Notes: generated by a model from the letters alone, not told the origin. Positions 1-6,873 are shown, counted from the first letter of the stretch. The stretch: 10,057 bases of DNA from Candidatus Saccharimonadia bacterium (GCA_938050265.1 CALLJT010000082.1:1-10057), one strand, 5' to 3'. Made by a program: numbers and translations.

Positions 1-1
1 A

Positions 2-1963
2 GTCTTCCCGCTTGTTGTGCTTGCTCTGTTCGCGTTCACGGGGTATACGCTGCTCAATATAGGGTCGGCCGACCAGTTACGTTCACCTGCTGTCAGCGTA
101 AGCAGCTCCACTCCCCTAGAGCGGTCCGACATAAACGGTAACGGCTCGGTAGATATTTTTGATCTGTCTGTACTGCTTTCGGACTGGGGTTCCACTGCTG
201 CGCCTGACAGCGACATTAACCAGAATGGTTCTGTGGATATTTTTGACTTATCTACGCTGCTTTCGTTTTGGGGTGACACGGTTACGTATAGCGGTACCTC
301 GTATTATGTTTCTTTGAGCGGCACGAGCAGTAACGACTGCAGTGAGCTGTCGCCGTGTGATGCATTAGAAACGGTGCTGTTCAAATACGGCAACGCTGGG
401 ACAAATGTTCTGGGGGCGTCAACAGGTGATGAGATAATTTTTGAAGATGGTGTGTACGACGGAAAAGGCAAGGGCTCAACAGGTACGATATTTGTACAAA
501 ACCAAGTATTCGATAACATTGTCACGGTGCGGCCGCGTACTACGTACAAAGCGCGCCTGACAAACAACGAAAAAGTCTTGTTTATCGAAGGTGTCAGAAA
601 CATGACGTTTACCGGGTTTGAAATGACGCATAAACAGCCCTATGCGTCGTCTTGCTCTTCTGGCAACAACACTGCGTATGTCATATTGCTGCGCGATGTC
701 ACGGGCGGTCATTTTGGTAGCACCCACGGTCCCGACAACGGCCACTATAACGCCAGTAGGCAATTTGTGCCTGGGGGCGACGATTATACAGGGAACATCT
801 CGTTCACGGACAACATTATCCATGGGTCGCAGTGCAATGATTTACTGAAGATGCAGAATGTCGGCGACATAACTGTGAGTGGCAACATGTTCTATGATAT
901 GCCGCATGCAGGTTCAGTCAGCGGCGCAAGTGCTGACGAGGGTATCGACGCTAATAGCGTGTTTAATGTGGACATCACTGACAACGTATTTTTCAATGAT
1001 TCAGTCAGTGGCGTATTGACTGGCCCATTTATCGTGGTCAAAGACAGCGATCTCGGCGTACCACATGGCAACCGACGATTCGGACTTGTTGATGGTAGCG
1101 GGAGCGTGATCCCTGGCACAGAACACCCCGGTGGGGCGCTGGACAACAACACGACCGGCGGGCAGGGTGGCAGAGATGACACATGCGACCCGAACGGCAC
1201 TCGCTGTGACAACATCATCGGCAGTCAGAACGTTTCGATTGCTCGCAATATATTCTACGGTTTCGTGAGCACAGAAACCGACAAGCCGTTCATTCAGCTC
1301 GGAGCAGAAGACACACGTAACTACAACAGCATGTTCACGTCGGTAACTGATAACGTGTTCCTGTTCAATACGCCTGACACGTCACGTGGGCCTGTCGACC
1401 TTGAAGGAACGTATGGCGTGACGTATGCGAACAACACGGTGACCGGTAACGGACCGGCAAAATCGTTTGGCTTCCGTGCAAAAGATCAGACCGATGGATA
1501 TGTAAACCAGTATCCAAACCACAGCATCACCGTACAAAACAACCTATACAACAACACGGCCGGCACGATGTTGGGCTGGTCGTCTGTGAGCTCTGCAGCT
1601 GACGCGGTTTCATCTGTAGTTACGAACAATTTGTTCTATAACGGTGGCAGTACGGTCCCGGATAACTCTGGACATATACTACAGCCAAGCGACGACAGCT
1701 CAGCCGTGTTTGCAAATCCACAGCTGGCCAGTCCATCTGGTTTGCTACCGGCTGATTGGGGTGGTGCATCGTTTAGTCCTGTTGTTTCTGGTGGCACGAG
1801 TCATGGTTCAATCAGAGATGTGTTCTTAGATATCGCAGACAGGTATTGCACGCTGCCTTCTGGTAGCCCCGCGCTCGGAGCGGGCAATCCAGTAGCGACA
1901 GAAGGTACGCTCTATGGTGCTGCTCGATCGTCATCAGACATCGGCGCCTGCCCGGCTAGATAG
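2..1963 (+). CDS. Membrane-anchored dockerin and parallel beta-helix protein (5' end cut off)
   Basis: The frame is open to the left edge, and the hydrophobic stretch already runs there (VFPLVVLALFAFTGYTLL), so the GTG at 17 is not the real start; this is a signal peptide or membrane anchor. Residues below count from that GTG. Residues 38-58 and 66-86 are two near-identical dockerin type I repeats, with calcium ligands at D38, N40, N42, D46, D49 and D66, N68, N70, D74, D77. From about residue 96 to the end the protein resembles secreted right-handed beta-helix proteins: short strands with N-rich turns recur (ISFTDN, ITVSGN, VDITDN, VSIARN, VTYANN, ITVQNN). The end (SPALGAGNP...DIGACP) is typical of that class. 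By family it would bind or cleave a polysaccharide outside the cell. Catalytic residues cannot be identified, so lyase, hydrolase or non-enzymatic adhesin all remain possible. The GH6 enzyme follows 127 bp downstream on the same strand. Confidence 0.85.
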   Translation, partial: VFPLVVLALFAFTGYTLLNIGSADQLRSPAVSVSSSTPLERSDINGNGSVDIFDLSVLLSDWGSTAAPDSDINQNGSVDIFDLSTLLSFWGDTVTYSGTSYYVSLSGTSSNDCSELSPCDALETVLFKYGNAGTNVLGASTGDEIIFEDGVYDGKGKGSTGTIFVQNQVFDNIVTVRPRTTYKARLTNNEKVLFIEGVRNMTFTGFEMTHKQPYASSCSSGNNTAYVILLRDVTGGHFGSTHGPDNGHYNASRQFVPGGDDYTGNISFTDNIIHGSQCNDLLKMQNVGDITVSGNMFYDMPHAGSVSGASADEGIDANSVFNVDITDNVFFNDSVSGVLTGPFIVVKDSDLGVPHGNRRFGLVDGSGSVIPGTEHPGGALDNNTTGGQGGRDDTCDPNGTRCDNIIGSQNVSIARNIFYGFVSTETDKPFIQLGAEDTRNYNSMFTSVTDNVFLFNTPDTSRGPVDLEGTYGVTYANNTVTGNGPAKSFGFRAKDQTDGYVNQYPNHSITVQNNLYNNTAGTMLGWSSVSSAADAVSSVVTNNLFYNGGSTVPDNSGHILQPSDDSSAVFANPQLASPSGLLPADWGGASFSPVVSGGTSHGSIRDVFLDIADRYCTLPSGSPALGAGNPVATEGTLYGAARSSSDIGACPAR

Positions 1964-2003
1964 ATCGAGAAACATTACTACTGTGTACATGTTAAGTATC
2001 TAC

Positions 2004-2032
2004 TTGATGCATAAGCGGTTTTCGTGTATTAT
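2004..2032 (+). promoter_or_regulatory. Sigma70-type promoter of the GH6 gene
   Basis: TTGATG (2004-2009) and TATTAT (2027-2032) are separated by exactly 17 bp. The predicted start near 2039 gives a leader of about 50 nt before the ATG at 2091. That leader is rich in A and C (AAAAACAAAAACAACAAAA) and has no convincing Shine-Dalgarno; ACAGG at 2081-2085 is the nearest match. The GH6 gene can therefore be transcribed independently of the beta-helix gene. Confidence 0.6.
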
Positions 2033-2090
2033 GTGGGTAGTTACTCAAAAACAAAAACAACAAAATACTGCGTAATATCAACAGGCTCTC

Positions 2091-3380
2091 ATGTATCAGA
2101 AGCATAGTTCTGGCGACACATTTAATTTCATACGGTCAAAGCGGTTCAGCACGTTCGTCGTGCTGCTGTTGATGCTCGGTGCAGGTACAATTGGCGCGTA
2201 TATGACGGTTGTCGGTCCACGACTGCGGGCTGTTGACGAACAGTCAGGCGACATACAGCCATCGTCATTGGACCTTGATGCAGAAGAGCTTGCTCTCGTT
2301 GAGCAGACTGGCGAAAACGAGGTGGCCGACACCGACGACGAAGATGTCACGGAACAAGAACCGGATACGGCAAACACAGAAGTCAGTGCACCAGATAACG
2401 TACCATCTGGCGACGACGCATCGATAGATGCAAACGATTCAGGCACACCGAATCCTGCTCAGCCACCACAAGAAGAAGCAGTTCAGACGCCACCGACATC
2501 TACGTACACGGCTTCATGGGCTACTAATGCACTGGCTGGTCGGTCGTTCTATCTGGGTTCGCATAACCCTGCCGCTGCGACTGCAGATGCCTGGCGCACG
2601 TCACGTCCCGCGGACGCTGCCTATATGGATACGGTCGCTGCACCTGCGAAAGGCATATGGCTGGTTATGGGTATAAGCAATATTAGCTCATATGTAAGCA
2701 GCAATACCGCAGCAGCGGTAGCACAGGAAAAACTACCAATATTCGTGCTTTACGGCATGCCGTCGGCAGGCTGTGGAGGGGTCGGTAGTGCAGCTGCTAA
2801 CAATTATCTTTCATGGGTGGACAAAATTGACGCAGCTATTTCAGGAGACGTCGTGATAATCGTTGAACCAGACGAGTTGCCGCTCGACCAGTGCGGTGGA
2901 TCAGCGGAGACGGGTAGAGAGCAGATTTTGAAGTCCGCTGTATCCGCCTTGGCCGGACCAGGGCGGTATATGTATATAGACGCTGGTCACGGCAGCTGGG
3001 TCAACGCGAGCACTATGAAGCAGCGCCTCGAACGAGTTGGCGTAGAAATGACTCAAGGATTTTCGCTCAATGTATCTAACTACACAACGACTGCGGTCAA
3101 CACAGCGTATGGCAACAATCTGTCAGCGTTACTCGGTGGTGCGCATTTCGTGATCGACACAAGCCGCAATGGAATTGGCCCAGACCCAACGTACGAATGG
3201 TGTAATGCACCAGATCGTGCACTCGGTGAGCTACCTCAGACGTACGGTGCAGGTTCGAAGTTGAATGCAACTATGTGGGTGAAATATCCTGGTGAATCTG
3301 ACGGCTCATGTAACGGCGGACCAGGCGAAGGTCAGTGGTGGGCCGAATATGCTCTCGACCTCGCCCAAAACGCTGAGTAG
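2091..3380 (+). CDS. Membrane-anchored glycoside hydrolase family 6 (cellulase-type)
   Basis: This is a GH6 glucanase, a family that hydrolyses beta-1,4-glucan with inversion. Residues 1-18 are a short cytoplasmic start and 19-41 one hydrophobic helix (anchor or uncleaved signal). Residues 45-138 are an acidic, Pro/Thr-rich linker, and about 140-429 are the catalytic module, the size of bacterial GH6 endoglucanases. Clear family motifs are IIVEPDELP with the proton-donor Asp261, YIDAGH (Asp298), GFSLNVSNY, HFVIDTSRNG, WCN and WVKYPGESDG with the candidate base Asp404, then GQWWAEYALDLA. Cys228, Cys268, Cys371 and Cys407 match the two family disulfides. The oddity is the loop YGMPSAGC (221-228). 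Most members have YxxPxRDC there, and the Asp before the Cys (Asp175 in Trichoderma Cel6A) is Gly227 here. No dockerin or carbohydrate-binding module is visible. The substrate is probably cellulose or a related glucan; endo or exo action cannot be told. Confidence 0.93.
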   Translation: MYQKHSSGDTFNFIRSKRFSTFVVLLLMLGAGTIGAYMTVVGPRLRAVDEQSGDIQPSSLDLDAEELALVEQTGENEVADTDDEDVTEQEPDTANTEVSAPDNVPSGDDASIDANDSGTPNPAQPPQEEAVQTPPTSTYTASWATNALAGRSFYLGSHNPAAATADAWRTSRPADAAYMDTVAAPAKGIWLVMGISNISSYVSSNTAAAVAQEKLPIFVLYGMPSAGCGGVGSAAANNYLSWVDKIDAAISGDVVIIVEPDELPLDQCGGSAETGREQILKSAVSALAGPGRYMYIDAGHGSWVNASTMKQRLERVGVEMTQGFSLNVSNYTTTAVNTAYGNNLSALLGGAHFVIDTSRNGIGPDPTYEWCNAPDRALGELPQTYGAGSKLNATMWVKYPGESDGSCNGGPGEGQWWAEYALDLAQNAE

Positions 3381-3382
3381 TG

Positions 3383-3555
3383 GCTGTATAGTCCCCGCAC
3401 GACAAAAAAACTTCACAAAATCTTGCGCCTCAGTACCCGCAGCAACTTCCAGGCTTCTCTCCGTACCTAAGGATATGATTCGTCGCCTGTCAGTCACTGT
3501 GAATACTGAAGCATCAAGATTTTTATGTAGTGTTTTGTTGTGCGGGGGCTACAGC
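3383..3555. repeat. 173-bp imperfect inverted repeat; candidate structured RNA or MITE-like element
   Basis: It begins 3 nt after the GH6 stop codon. The outer stem pairs 3383-3388 with 3550-3555 and 3391-3407 with 3533-3549: 23 pairs, one 2-nt bulge, and two non-Watson-Crick positions (3392/3548 and 3401/3539). Both of these are G-U on the + strand and A-C on the minus strand, which favours a + strand RNA. After a symmetric 9 by 9 nt internal loop, 3417-3425 pairs perfectly with 3515-3523. Then 3430-3435 pairs with 3504-3509, and 3450-3454 with 3485-3489. The whole folds as a rod. It could be a stable 3' UTR, a 6S-like RNA (size and central bubble fit, but no conserved bases are recognised), or a small non-autonomous element: AGTG occurs on both flanks (3379-3382 and 3556-3559). 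No transposase is nearby. Confidence 0.6.
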
Positions 3556-3563
3556 AGTGACCT

Positions 3564-3584
3564 GAAAAGCTCTACGTACGGAGC
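3564..3584 (-). terminator. Weak hairpin with T-tract downstream of the coiled-coil gene
   Basis: Read on the minus strand, GCTC and GAGC (3581-3584 and 3569-3572) enclose an 8-nt loop and are followed by TTTT (3565-3568). This lies 12 nt past the stop codon of the 76-codon gene. The stem is short, so termination may be inefficient. The hairpin sits inside a wider inverted repeat, CAGTGAC (3555-3561) with GTCACTG (3595-3601). Confidence 0.35.
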
Positions 3585-3595
3585 ATGAGTTTACG

Positions 3596-3826
3596 TCACT
3601 GGTAGAGGGCGTTTTGGTCGCCTCTGTGGACTTTGCTTTCGAGCGACCTGAGGACGTGCAGGTTGCGTTTTTTGTCAGAAATATCCGACTTGATCTGTCT
3701 GATGTGATCTTTTGCCTCACGTTCACGTTGCCTGTACTGCGAGTCGATGTTTCTCAGTTGCTGCTCAGTCAGCTGGATCGATTTCCGTAGTTGGTGGATT
3801 ATGTTTTGAGTGTCGTTAGCTTGCAT
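3596..3826 (-). CDS. Small coiled-coil protein, unknown function
   Basis: This is a 76-residue protein rich in Gln, Arg, Lys, Asp and Glu, with no Pro, Cys or Trp. Leu and Ile recur at 3-4 residue spacing from about residue 9 to 65 (IIHQLRKSIQLTEQQLRNID, then IRQIKSDISDKKRNLHVLRS), so it should be one long amphipathic helix or coiled coil. It has no signal peptide or membrane segment and is probably cytoplasmic. The start is well supported: a near-perfect Shine-Dalgarno AAGGAGG (3838-3844) lies 11 nt before the ATG. That makes it a real gene despite its size, and it is the only gene here with a clear ribosome binding site. It converges with the GH6 gene across the large inverted repeat and diverges from the malic enzyme gene. 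I recognise no family; it could be a structural, chaperone-like or regulatory partner protein. Confidence 0.7.
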   Translation of the reverse strand: MQANDTQNIIHQLRKSIQLTEQQLRNIDSQYRQREREAKDHIRQIKSDISDKKRNLHVLRSLESKVHRGDQNALYQ

Positions 3827-3837
3827 AGGTAGTTGCG

Positions 3838-3844
3838 CCTCCTT
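3838..3844 (-). promoter_or_regulatory. Strong Shine-Dalgarno of the coiled-coil gene
   Basis: On the minus strand this reads AAGGAGG, the full anti-16S match, with 11 nt between it and the ATG at 3826. It fixes the start codon and contrasts with neighbouring genes, which lack such a site. Confidence 0.75.
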
Positions 3845-3913
3845 AGCTGTATCTAGTTAACCAGGTTTTATCCATCCTGTATGTGACTATCTCATGCGCT
3901 GCACGTGATAATC

Positions 3914-3941
3914 GTTATATCCGCAGCGTGATGTATGTCAT
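3914..3941 (-). promoter_or_regulatory. Possible promoter of the coiled-coil gene
   Basis: On the minus strand ATGACA (3936-3941) and TATAAC (3914-3919) are 16 bp apart, each one base off consensus. Transcription would start near 3907 and leave a leader of about 80 nt. A 6-bp inverted repeat, CGCTGC (3897-3902) with GCAGCG (3923-3928), spans the -10 box and could be an operator or chance. Confidence 0.4.
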
Positions 3942-4021
3942 CGGTGAACTGTGAGTATCGTCACGACATTGATTGCTGTACGTTCGCCACCCCAGGCAAC
4001 GTAAGCGGCGAGGCATAATGC

Positions 4022-4027
4022 TACAAT
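4022..4027 (+). promoter_or_regulatory. -10 box of the malic enzyme gene, leaderless arrangement
   Basis: TACAAT ends 6 nt before the ATG at 4034, so transcription should start at or next to the A of the start codon. No Shine-Dalgarno lies at a useful distance, and no good -35 is visible at 16-18 bp. Confidence 0.5.
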
Positions 4028-4033
4028 GAATGC

Positions 4034-5170
4034 ATGAAACAACCACCATCCCCAGCACTCAAACTTCATAAAAAACTTCGTGGCAAAATAACCACGTCAC
4101 TCAGAGGAGAGGTTACTGACGATACGCTCAAGCTGTTTTATTCCCCCGGCGTTGCAGATGCATCTATGTATGCACAGTCAAATGCAGAAAAACTACGAGA
4201 AGTCAGCTGGACAAACAATCTGGTAGCTGTCGTGTCGGATGGTTCGGCAGTCTTAGGCCTCGGCGACATCGGGCCAGAGGGTGCGCTTCCGGTTATGGAA
4301 GGCAAAGCGATGTTGTTTAAGCATTTTGCGGATGTCGATGCAGTGCCCATCGTTTTGGACGTACACACAGAGGACGACATAGTTGCTGCAGTAAAAGCCA
4401 TCGCTCCGAGTTTCGGTGGTATAAACCTCGAAGATATCGCAGCACCAAAATGCTTCGCGATCGAAGATAGACTAAAAGCAGAGCTGGATATCCCTGTGAT
4501 GCACGACGATCAGCACGGTACTGCTATCGTAGTGCTCGCTGCCTTGATTAATGCCGCAAAAATCACCAACCGGACGATCGGAGACATGAACATCGTGCTT
4601 GCAGGAGCCGGTGCCGCTGGAACGGCAATTATCAAGCTGCTGCATACGTACGCAGGCCCACAGATGTTTGTAGTGGACAGCAAAGGCGTAATCAGTACAA
4701 ACAGAACAGACCTCAACAAAGAAAAGCAGCAGCTACTAGACTACACAAACAAACCTGGCATTGACGGGTCGCTCGAGTCGGTCCTGGCCGAAGGTGCAGA
4801 CGTGTTTATCGGTGTATCGCAGGCAGGGCTGCTGAGCGCAGACATGGTGCGAACGATGAACGACGACCCAATAATTTTTGCGCTTGCAAACCCAACACCC
4901 GAAATCATGCCAGAAGAGGCCAAGAAGGCTGGTGCTGCAGTTGTAGCAACGGGTAGGAGTGATTTTCCGAATCAGGTGAACAATTCTCTCGGGTTCCCAG
5001 GGATATTCAGGGGCGCGCTTGACAACGGAGTCACAGCTATCACGGATGAACATAAAATCGCAGCTGCGGAGGCATTGGCAAAGCTCGTTGAAAACCCGAC
5101 TGCCGACAAAATCATCCCCGGCCCATTCGACTCCGGCGTCGTCGAAGCCGTCTCAAGTGTCATAGTTTAG
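4034..5170 (+). CDS. Malic enzyme, short bacterial form (malate to pyruvate + CO2, NAD(P)+)
   Basis: It oxidatively decarboxylates malate to pyruvate with NAD+ or NADP+, in the cytoplasm. At 378 residues it is the short form without the phosphotransacetylase domain of MaeB. The N-terminal malic domain shows YSPGVA (catalytic Tyr37), MEGKAMLFK (Lys91), GINLEDIAAP (metal ligands Glu133, Asp134) and MHDDQHGTA (Asp158, Asp159). The Rossmann domain has VLAGAGAAGTA (188-198), and Asp215 ends the second strand (FVVDSKG), which leans towards NAD+. ANPTPEIMPEEA and FPGIFRGALD are further family motifs. All key residues are present and the gene is full length. The ATG is set by the N-terminal alignment and by the -10 box 6 nt before it. 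Its stop overlaps the converging cupin-like gene by 4 bp, with no terminator between. In an organism of reduced metabolism it could supply pyruvate and reducing power; the direction in vivo is unknown. Confidence 0.93.
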   Translation: MKQPPSPALKLHKKLRGKITTSLRGEVTDDTLKLFYSPGVADASMYAQSNAEKLREVSWTNNLVAVVSDGSAVLGLGDIGPEGALPVMEGKAMLFKHFADVDAVPIVLDVHTEDDIVAAVKAIAPSFGGINLEDIAAPKCFAIEDRLKAELDIPVMHDDQHGTAIVVLAALINAAKITNRTIGDMNIVLAGAGAAGTAIIKLLHTYAGPQMFVVDSKGVISTNRTDLNKEKQQLLDYTNKPGIDGSLESVLAEGADVFIGVSQAGLLSADMVRTMNDDPIIFALANPTPEIMPEEAKKAGAAVVATGRSDFPNQVNNSLGFPGIFRGALDNGVTAITDEHKIAAAEALAKLVENPTADKIIPGPFDSGVVEAVSSVIV

Positions 5171-5959
5171 CCATTGTAGATCTCGTAGTCTGTAGCATGG
5201 TCCATCGCAGCGACTGGTCGTGTCAGTATACTCCGATTGTCTTGTGAGGAAGCTAGAGCGATCGCTGAAGCTCTATTAGCTGATGCATTGAGTGGTGGAG
5301 ACACGGCGTGGGGCATAGTTGCAGGTATGGATAGCGACTCGGACTGCTGAAGCACTCCGCGTATGATCGTTGATTCGTCGACCTTTACCGTAACGACGGC
5401 CTCACCGTATATCCCTACGAGTAGTAGTTTCCTTTCTTCGTGCATCCGCTGATCATCTAGATTCCATGCATCTTCTGGATCATAGTGGAGTGTATGGGCG
5501 GTACTAACTTCTCGATCTTGTAGCCAATTGTAGCGTTTAAAAAATATATCAGTATGGTCAACACCGATTTCTCTTACCCGATCGTGGAATCTGGCAAGAT
5601 TAGTCATGTCTGGGTTAAACCGCCAGTCACCATAGCGGTTTGTTATGAGAGTTCTTTTCTTGTCTGGGGCTTCGAATATCTTGCGTTGTGCCCATTCTCT
5701 TAACTCTTCCCCGTCTTCGCAGCTGAAAAAAATCGTCAATTAGTTCGATGCCTGCGAGAGGGCGTGGATGGTATAGGTATTCTATAGGGGAGGGTGTTTG
5801 GTGAGCTGTTAGGTCGATGTCTTTAAGGAGCGGGGTGGTTAAACTCGTAATTTCACGTAGCGAGTTATGGTTCAGTGTAGAGTGCGCGTGTGGGGGTAGT
5901 GAACCATCGTCAGTGAACCGCCGCTCCACAGCTAGTCCGTTCATGATCATTGCTGGCAT
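5167..5959 (-). pseudogene. Frameshifted gene with cupin-like C-terminal domain
   Basis: Two overlapping frames make one protein. The first (5959 down to about 5730) ends its sensible part at RPLAGIELIDDFF. The second (about 5739 down to 5167) continues FFSCEDGEELREWAQRK and runs to the TAA at 5167-5169. They meet at seven T on the minus strand (5726-5732); six T would restore a single frame. Joined, the protein has about 265 residues. The last 80 look like a cupin barrel: KLLLVGIYGEAVVTVKVD, then SLSIPATMPHAVSPP, then ASAIALASS, similar in layout to WxcM/FdtA-type sugar cupins. The metal His set is mostly missing, so catalysis is doubtful. The N-terminal 120 residues are not recognised. A further 22 codons upstream (to 6015) may be the true N-terminus after another shift. 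Sequencing error, phase-variable tract, programmed shift and true decay are all open. Confidence 0.6.
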
Positions 5960-6015
5960 TCCGTGCCGTAGATATGCACGTTCCCATTAGGCTTATCGCT
6001 ACTTAGGCGTATCAT
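5947..6015 (-). CDS. 22-codon leaderless ORF: leader peptide or displaced N-terminus
   Basis: The ATG at 6013-6015 lies exactly 6 nt after a TATAAT box. The frame runs 22 codons (MIRLSSDKPNGNVHIYGTEC, then QQ) to a TGA at 5947-5949. That TGA overlaps the ATG at 5948-5950 of the downstream frame as ATGA, the layout of translational coupling. Alternatively a one-base shift after the TGC codon gives GTECPAMIMNGLAVERRF, joining it to the cupin-like gene as its original N-terminus. This frame is the same as that of the C-terminal segment downstream, so the two shifts would cancel. The peptide shows no attenuator-like codon run. Confidence 0.45.
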   Translation of the reverse strand: MIRLSSDKPNGNVHIYGTECQQ

Positions 6016-6021
6016 TTTCAT

Positions 6022-6030
6022 ATTATACCA
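6022..6030 (-). promoter_or_regulatory. Extended -10 promoter of the cupin-like gene
   Basis: On the minus strand the sequence is TGGTATAAT: a consensus TATAAT (6022-6027) with the TGn extension. No -35 is evident, which an extended -10 tolerates. The next in-register ATG is 6 nt away. The upstream half overlaps the candidate mutY terminator. Confidence 0.6.
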
Positions 6031-6032
6031 GG

Positions 6033-6052
6033 AAACAAAAGGCCTGGCCTTT
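6033..6052 (-). terminator. Possible terminator of mutY
   Basis: On the minus strand AAAGGC and GCCTTT form a 6-bp stem with a 3-nt loop, followed by a T-rich run (the stem's last TTT continues TGTTT). It starts 22 nt after the mutY stop codon. The stem is short, so the strength is uncertain. Confidence 0.4.
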
Positions 6053-6074
6053 CACAGGGGTGAGTTTTGTGGGC

Positions 6075-6866
6075 TTAGAGTTTGACGGTGTTGTTTTGGA
6101 TTGTTATCAGGTTTTCTTTGTCGAGGTCGCGTAGGATGTGGTCAAAGCGGGGGTCGTTGATGTGCGCAGACAATTCAGGTATGGACATGCTGTGTTTGGT
6201 CAGCGCACGGATGATGTTGCCGCGGACCTGGCGGTCTGAGCCTTCGAACGTTGACTGTTTGGTGTGGTGTTTGCTGGAGCGTGAGGGGTTCGGGAGGCTG
6301 GATTTCAAGAACACTCCGTAGTCCATCAGCGCCCAGTACCATTCACGTACTCTGTCGCGAGGGAGGGTGTTTTCAATGAGGGGCAGGAGAGCTTTGTCAT
6401 CGATACCGGTCTGTCCGTGAAAGAAATGGTGTAGGTAGACAGTACGAATGTTGGTCTCTATGTATACAACAGGCTGGCTATACGCGTAGGCCAGGATTGC
6501 TCCTGCCGTATTTGGGCCGATGCCAGGGAGGGCTTCAAGCTGTGCTCGGTCGCTTGGCACGGCGCCGTCGTGTTCCGCTGTAATTACGCCGGCACTGCTA
6601 TGGAGGTATCGAGCGCGTCGATTGTAGCCGAGTCCACTCCACAGCCGTAGTACATCACCGGTCTCCGCTGCCGCTAGCTCAGAGATGGTCGGAAACGCCT
6701 CTATGAACGCTGCGAATTTAGGTATAACTCGGCTCACTTGCGTTTGTTGTAGCATCATTTCAGAAACGAGTATCCAGTACGGGTCTACATTGTCGCGCCA
6801 CGGCATGGTTCTACCATGATGTGCGTAGTGCGACCATACAGTTTTCTGAAACAAAGCAGTATTCAT
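6075..6866 (-). CDS. mutY: A/G-specific adenine glycosylase (MutY-like), cluster-free form
   Basis: MutY removes adenine paired with 8-oxoguanine in base-excision repair. The ATG at 6866 gives 263 residues; a TTG 13 codons upstream is open but less likely. With this start, residue numbers match E. coli MutY closely. PWRDNVDPYWILVSEMMLQQ carries the catalytic Glu36 (Glu37 in E. coli), and LEALPGIGPNTAGAILAYA is the helix-hairpin-helix. The position of catalytic Asp138 is Glu137 (YIETNIRTV). After WALMDYGVFL the family normally has four cysteines for a 4Fe-4S cluster; here it reads LPNPSRSSKHHTKQSTFEG with no cysteine. The 8-oxoG-recognising MutT-like domain is absent; the last 60 residues look like a small winged helix (FDHILRDLDKENLI). 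It may be a distinct HhH-GPD subgroup with shifted specificity. It lies divergent to tyrA. Confidence 0.85.
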   Translation of the reverse strand: MNTALFQKTVWSHYAHHGRTMPWRDNVDPYWILVSEMMLQQTQVSRVIPKFAAFIEAFPTISELAAAETGDVLRLWSGLGYNRRARYLHSSAGVITAEHDGAVPSDRAQLEALPGIGPNTAGAILAYAYSQPVVYIETNIRTVYLHHFFHGQTGIDDKALLPLIENTLPRDRVREWYWALMDYGVFLKSSLPNPSRSSKHHTKQSTFEGSDRQVRGNIIRALTKHSMSIPELSAHINDPRFDHILRDLDKENLITIQNNTVKL

Positions 6867-6873
6867 TGTGTAG

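Noticed and set aside
17..19. GTG as start of the beta-helix protein
   Set aside because: The frame and the hydrophobic segment continue to the left edge, so the real start is outside.
304..1218. Minus-strand open frames inside the beta-helix gene
   Set aside because: They lie opposite a gene with clear dockerin and beta-helix sequence and have no recognisable content or start signals.
3292..3588. Plus-strand open frame across the GH6 end and the inverted repeat
   Set aside because: It overlaps the conserved end of GH6 and runs through the palindrome; the composition is not protein-like.
4736..5053. Minus-strand frame of 105 codons inside malic enzyme
   Set aside because: It is opposite a full-length, fully conserved enzyme and has an unlikely Cys/Arg-rich composition.
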